64,000 nt of DNA from Symbiodinium natans. Its lineage: Eukaryota; Sar; Dinophyceae; Suessiales; Symbiodiniaceae. The stretch lies in contig CAJNDS010002454.1 in NCBI GenBank assembly GCA_905221605.1, forward strand, positions 294,743 through 358,742. Direction: 5' to 3'. The number at the start of each line of letters is the position of its first letter. Within the stretch, counting starts at the first letter, position 1. Both the position numbers and the translations under genes were made by a program. The notes below the pieces were generated by a model. The model was not told the origin of the DNA. It did not search any database and saw only the letters and a program-made list of their open reading frames with translations. Positions 61,446 to 64,000 of this stretch are shown one piece after another.

Positions 61446-62647
61446 AGACATCGGCAAACACCAGGGGTGTTTTGGCCCAGTCGGTTGAATCACCAGAGTC
61501 TGTGTGCTTTGAGCAGTACTGGCCAGATAAATCAGCAACCAATATGTTCTTCTTCGCCCCCGGCCTTGTAGACAGTGCCTACGCTAACATGAGTCTTGCA
61601 TTAGAGAAATCTTGCTTCAAGTTCTACCCGGCATCTTACAAGCAGCTTGCTGGCCCTTGGAAGGCGCTCATGGCTTCTCAAGATGGTCTTGTTGCTTTGG
61701 GCGGCATCCTGCTGCAACAGATACAGAGCATTAGAGAAGGAACGAGGGCAAGCAGTCAAAAAGCTGCAGGAAGAGATGGAGTCCAAGATCCAGAAGTTGT
61801 CTAAGGAGCTTGCCGCCATCAAGGGATCCATCCATCCAGGAGGCTGCGTTGCTGAAATTCTCGCGCGTGACATTGCCGGCACATGGTTCCATGAGACTTT
61901 GAAGACTCGCGTTAGGGTCAATGACTCCGGCAAGTGCTTCTTTGACAATGGCTCGCAAAAGCAGGTGGAGGTGGATGGCAGCTGCCTCAAGTTGGATGAC
62001 GGCTTCGTTCTGTCCATGCAGAAGAGCTCTCGCAAGGAGCTTCTTGGAGAAGGAGGGCCAGCCGGCGGTGGACATATGAGATGCCCGGCGGATCCAGGCA
62101 GGTGTCTTTGAATCTCGATTTGGAAGATGTGGTCCGGGGCAATCAGTACTACTCTCAGTCTAAAGCCGGCTCCTATGTATACATTTTCGCTCTCATTGGT
62201 TGTGAGGTTCTGCTCATGCTGCAAGATTCTTCGGCGACTGGGAGTAAAAACTTGGGCGTCTATTTCGGGTTATGCAAGTCCACTGCGAGGGCGGGCCAAG
62301 CAACGAACAGCATCGATGCAATCTCCTGCCGAGCCCAGATCGAGTTGTGGAACCCTTCGGAGAAGAACTGGCCGAACCTCTTTCGCAGCAACAACATCTT
62401 GCGCTACCAGGCAGGTGGGATCGCCTATGGAAGCGATGATGGGATATCACTGGCACTCTTCAAGCAAATTGTTTCTCCACAAGATCGTGGATATGGCAGA
62501 TCGCAAGCGAAATTCCGAGTGACAATCACGGATATTGGCTTGTTGGAGCTTTCTAACACAGAGGTGCTTAGGCCATGTGGATTACTGTCGGCGAGGCGCG
62601 ATAGAAAAGATGGCAGCACGAAGCAAAAAGGGATGAGAGACCCTTGA
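61446..62647 (+). pseudogene. Frameshifted gene of unknown function with coiled coil and beta-rich C-terminus
   Basis: Three successive open pieces make one plausible protein. About 61446-61720 (ATNMFFFAPGLVDSAYANMS) is in one frame. About 61721-62055 is in the next frame, with a coiled coil (ALEKERGQAVKKLQEEMES) and a DIAGTWFHETL segment. About 62056-62647 returns to the first frame (WTYEMPGGSRQVSLNLDLED through a serine/arginine tail, TGA at 62645-62647). Two opposite frame changes, or two very short introns, are needed. GTW followed by short beta strands resembles small beta-barrel modules of dinoflagellate proteins, but I cannot name it. Confidence 0.5.
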
Positions 62648-62859
62648 ACTCATGGATCAGCAGAAGAGGCTTGGTGTGGGCCTTGTGTTTGCCCAGTGCT
62701 TGTGAGATGTCAGCCATCCCGCAGCTACGAAGCTGCAAACTCTTTAGACTCCATAAGCCCTGAAGCCTAGATCAGCCCCCTCGACACTAAACTCCAGACT
62801 TTTCAAATCCTGTACAGACCCCTCGTCGTAAACCTGCACGGTGCTGATCGCCTCCTGAC
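62648..62859. other. Short intergenic stretch
   Basis: The 3' flank of the frameshifted gene, with isolated AAGCCCTGAAGCC-type words. Nothing else seen. Confidence 0.45.
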
Positions 62860-62967
62860 CTTAGCTCCGCTTCCTGTGGCCCTCATGGTCCGACTTTCGC
62901 AAGGTGACCTGCACGAGGAGGCCCGACGTCGGCACACCCCCTCTAAACAACTGTTCGCTGTGCGTAT

Positions 62968-62982
62968 CCCCCCCCCCCCCCC
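62968..62982. repeat. Poly-C run
   Basis: Fifteen consecutive C followed by further C-rich words; simple sequence. Confidence 0.95.
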
Positions 62983-62989
62983 TTCCTGG

Positions 62990-63285
62990 CCATGAACCCC
63001 CCCCTACCCCGTATATCCCCCCCTAAACCCTATAAACCCTACTAAAGCCCTAAAACTCAGAGCCCTAAACCCCAACCCTAAAACCAAGGACCCTAAACCC
63101 TGACACCATAAACCCTATACATCCCTAAGGCCAAACCCCTACAGCCCTAAAAGCCCTAAACCCTAACACAAAAAAGTAAACCCCAAAACCATAAACCCTA
63201 TACATCCTTAAGGCCTAAACCCCAAACCCCTCAACCCCGAAACCCTCAGAACCCTAAACCCTACACCCTAAACCCTAACCCCTAG
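62990..63285 (-). repeat. CCCTAAA-rich region before a family A exon
   Basis: More than a dozen CCCTAAA, CCCTATA and CCCTACA words are interspersed with other C-rich sequence, ending just before the GGCGCAG acceptor at 63297. Confidence 0.85.
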
Positions 63286-63297
63286 AGCCCGGCGCAG

Positions 63298-63380
63298 GGC
63301 TTTTGCCTCCCATCCTCCGGCTTGGCGGCCGACCTGCTCTCGCGGCGCCTGGGCACGACCGGGCCTCAGCTCTCAGAGGG
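63298..63380 (+). CDS. Family A exon GLAADLLSRRLG, copy 3
   Basis: It follows GGCGCAG and encodes GLAADLLSRRLGTTGPQLSE, clearly related to FLAAELVVRRLGRPGPEK. It ends before GTTATTTAGGG, a donor again followed by telomere-like sequence. The rest of the gene lies beyond the window or has decayed. Confidence 0.5.
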
Positions 63381-63560
63381 GTTATTTAGGGTGTATTTTA
63401 TAGGGGGAGTTTTTTGGGGGTTTAGGGTTTGGGGTTTGGGGCCTTTAGGGCCTTTAGGGCCTTTAGGGCCTTTAGGGCCTGTAGGGTTGAGGGCTTAGGG
63501 CTTCGGGTTTAGGGTTTAGGGTTTAGGGTTGTTCCTTCGGGGGTGTAGGGCGAAGGGTTT
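63381..63560 (+). repeat. TTTAGGG / CCTTTAGGG tract after a family A exon
   Basis: TTTAGGG units are mixed with five tandem CCTTTAGGG nonamers near 63440-63480. It mirrors the C-rich tract upstream of the exon. Confidence 0.9.
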
Positions 63561-64000
63561 AGGGGGTTCGAGGGTTGCACGTGATTCTGGCTCTCGGGGC
63601 GTTTGCAGGCTTTACTGGGTTTGATCTAGGGTTGATTGAGGGTTGTGACTGTGGCTTTCGCCGTTTTCACGCTTGTGGGTCTTCTGGGCTTTGATACCCG
63701 AGGAGGCCAGCGTGAAGCGTGACATGGGTTTAGGGTTCAGGGCTTGGGGCTTGGTGTCGTGAGCCCCCAAGCCCTGAACCCTAAACCGCCAGAGGCAAAA
63801 CCCGATGTGGCGCCTATCTGCGGTCAACCCCAAATAGTCCCTACCCCACATTGCTCTAGGTCCCTGAGTATTTAAGGCGCCCTAAACCCGAAACCCTAAA
63901 GCCTAAACCCTAAACCCTCATCTGGCCAGGACGAAGCTCTCGGGCCTGACAGACTCCCAACTTCGGGCAGATCAAGTTGTGGAGCCCTGGCTGCAGCTCG
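63561..64000. other. Right-edge stretch with mixed telomere-like words
   Basis: TTTAGGG words to 63740, then CCCTAAA words at 63775-63785 and 63880-63915. No supported exon, though the last 80 bases are free of the motif and could begin one. Confidence 0.4.

Larger units (their letters stand above)
62860..63400 (+). repeat. Family A, third partial and diverged copy
   Basis: At 62880 a frame reads PSWSDFRKVTCTRRPD, similar to [16 protein letters not shown] of block A1. After a CCCTAAA-rich intron, 63298-63380 encodes the FLAAELVVRRLG-like exon. Order and spacing style match A1 and A2. Confidence 0.5.

Overview
The window looks like nuclear DNA of a dinoflagellate, most likely a Symbiodiniaceae-type or related suessialean alga; the species cannot be read from it. 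The reasons are sparse, short-exon genes with GT, GC and GA splice donors, plant-type telomere motifs (TTTAGGG/CCCTAAA) scattered through introns, a ubiquitin-like/ankyrin gene of a type I know from dinoflagellates, heavy segmental duplication, and a tyrosine-recombinase retrotransposon carrying a cytosine DNA methyltransferase. I saw no rRNA, tRNA, CRISPR array or bacterial-style operon.

Layout. 1-20 kb: short exon-like islands in noncoding DNA rich in degenerate telomere motifs and microsatellites. It holds a four-exon Ubl-ankyrin gene (6437-8064), a single-exon PP2C phosphatase gene (15772-16713) and several unassigned exons. 17.7-31.2 kb: segmental duplication blocks in the order A1 (17.74-19.99), B1 (20.06-26.09), C1 (26.10-29.31), A2 (29.31-31.14). 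31.2-37.4 kb: further exon islands and a long CCCTAAAA array near 33.2 kb. 37.4-44.5 kb: block B2, then tandem repeat D. 44.5-49.5 kb: no recognisable gene. 49.5-61.3 kb: block C2, split by the retrotransposon. 61.4-62.65 kb: a frameshifted gene of unknown function. 62.8-64 kb: a third, partial A copy with telomere-like arrays.

The centrepiece is an 8.7 kb DIRS-superfamily element (about 52521-61194) with split direct repeats in the order A1 - ORFs - B1 - A2 - B2. It encodes a Gag-like protein (broken), reverse transcriptase plus RNase H, a tyrosine recombinase in a second reading frame nested inside the polymerase ORF, and a C5-cytosine methyltransferase-like domain at the end of that ORF. 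It has no target-site duplication. The paralogous block C1 preserves the unfilled site near 29190, so the crossover can be placed within the trinucleotide TCA. A 5'-truncated LINE (53294-55297) later inserted into its gag, flanked by a perfect 16-bp target-site duplication. The order of events is: C duplication, retrotransposon insertion, LINE insertion.

The second theme is intron structure. Where exon ends can be fixed by paralogue comparison or reading-frame logic, several introns begin directly with a telomere-like motif (GTTTAGGG, GATTTAGGG, GTAGGG, GCTTAGGG), and CCCTAAA-type tracts often precede acceptors. Telomere-like sequence is therefore part of gene architecture here and does not mark a chromosome end.
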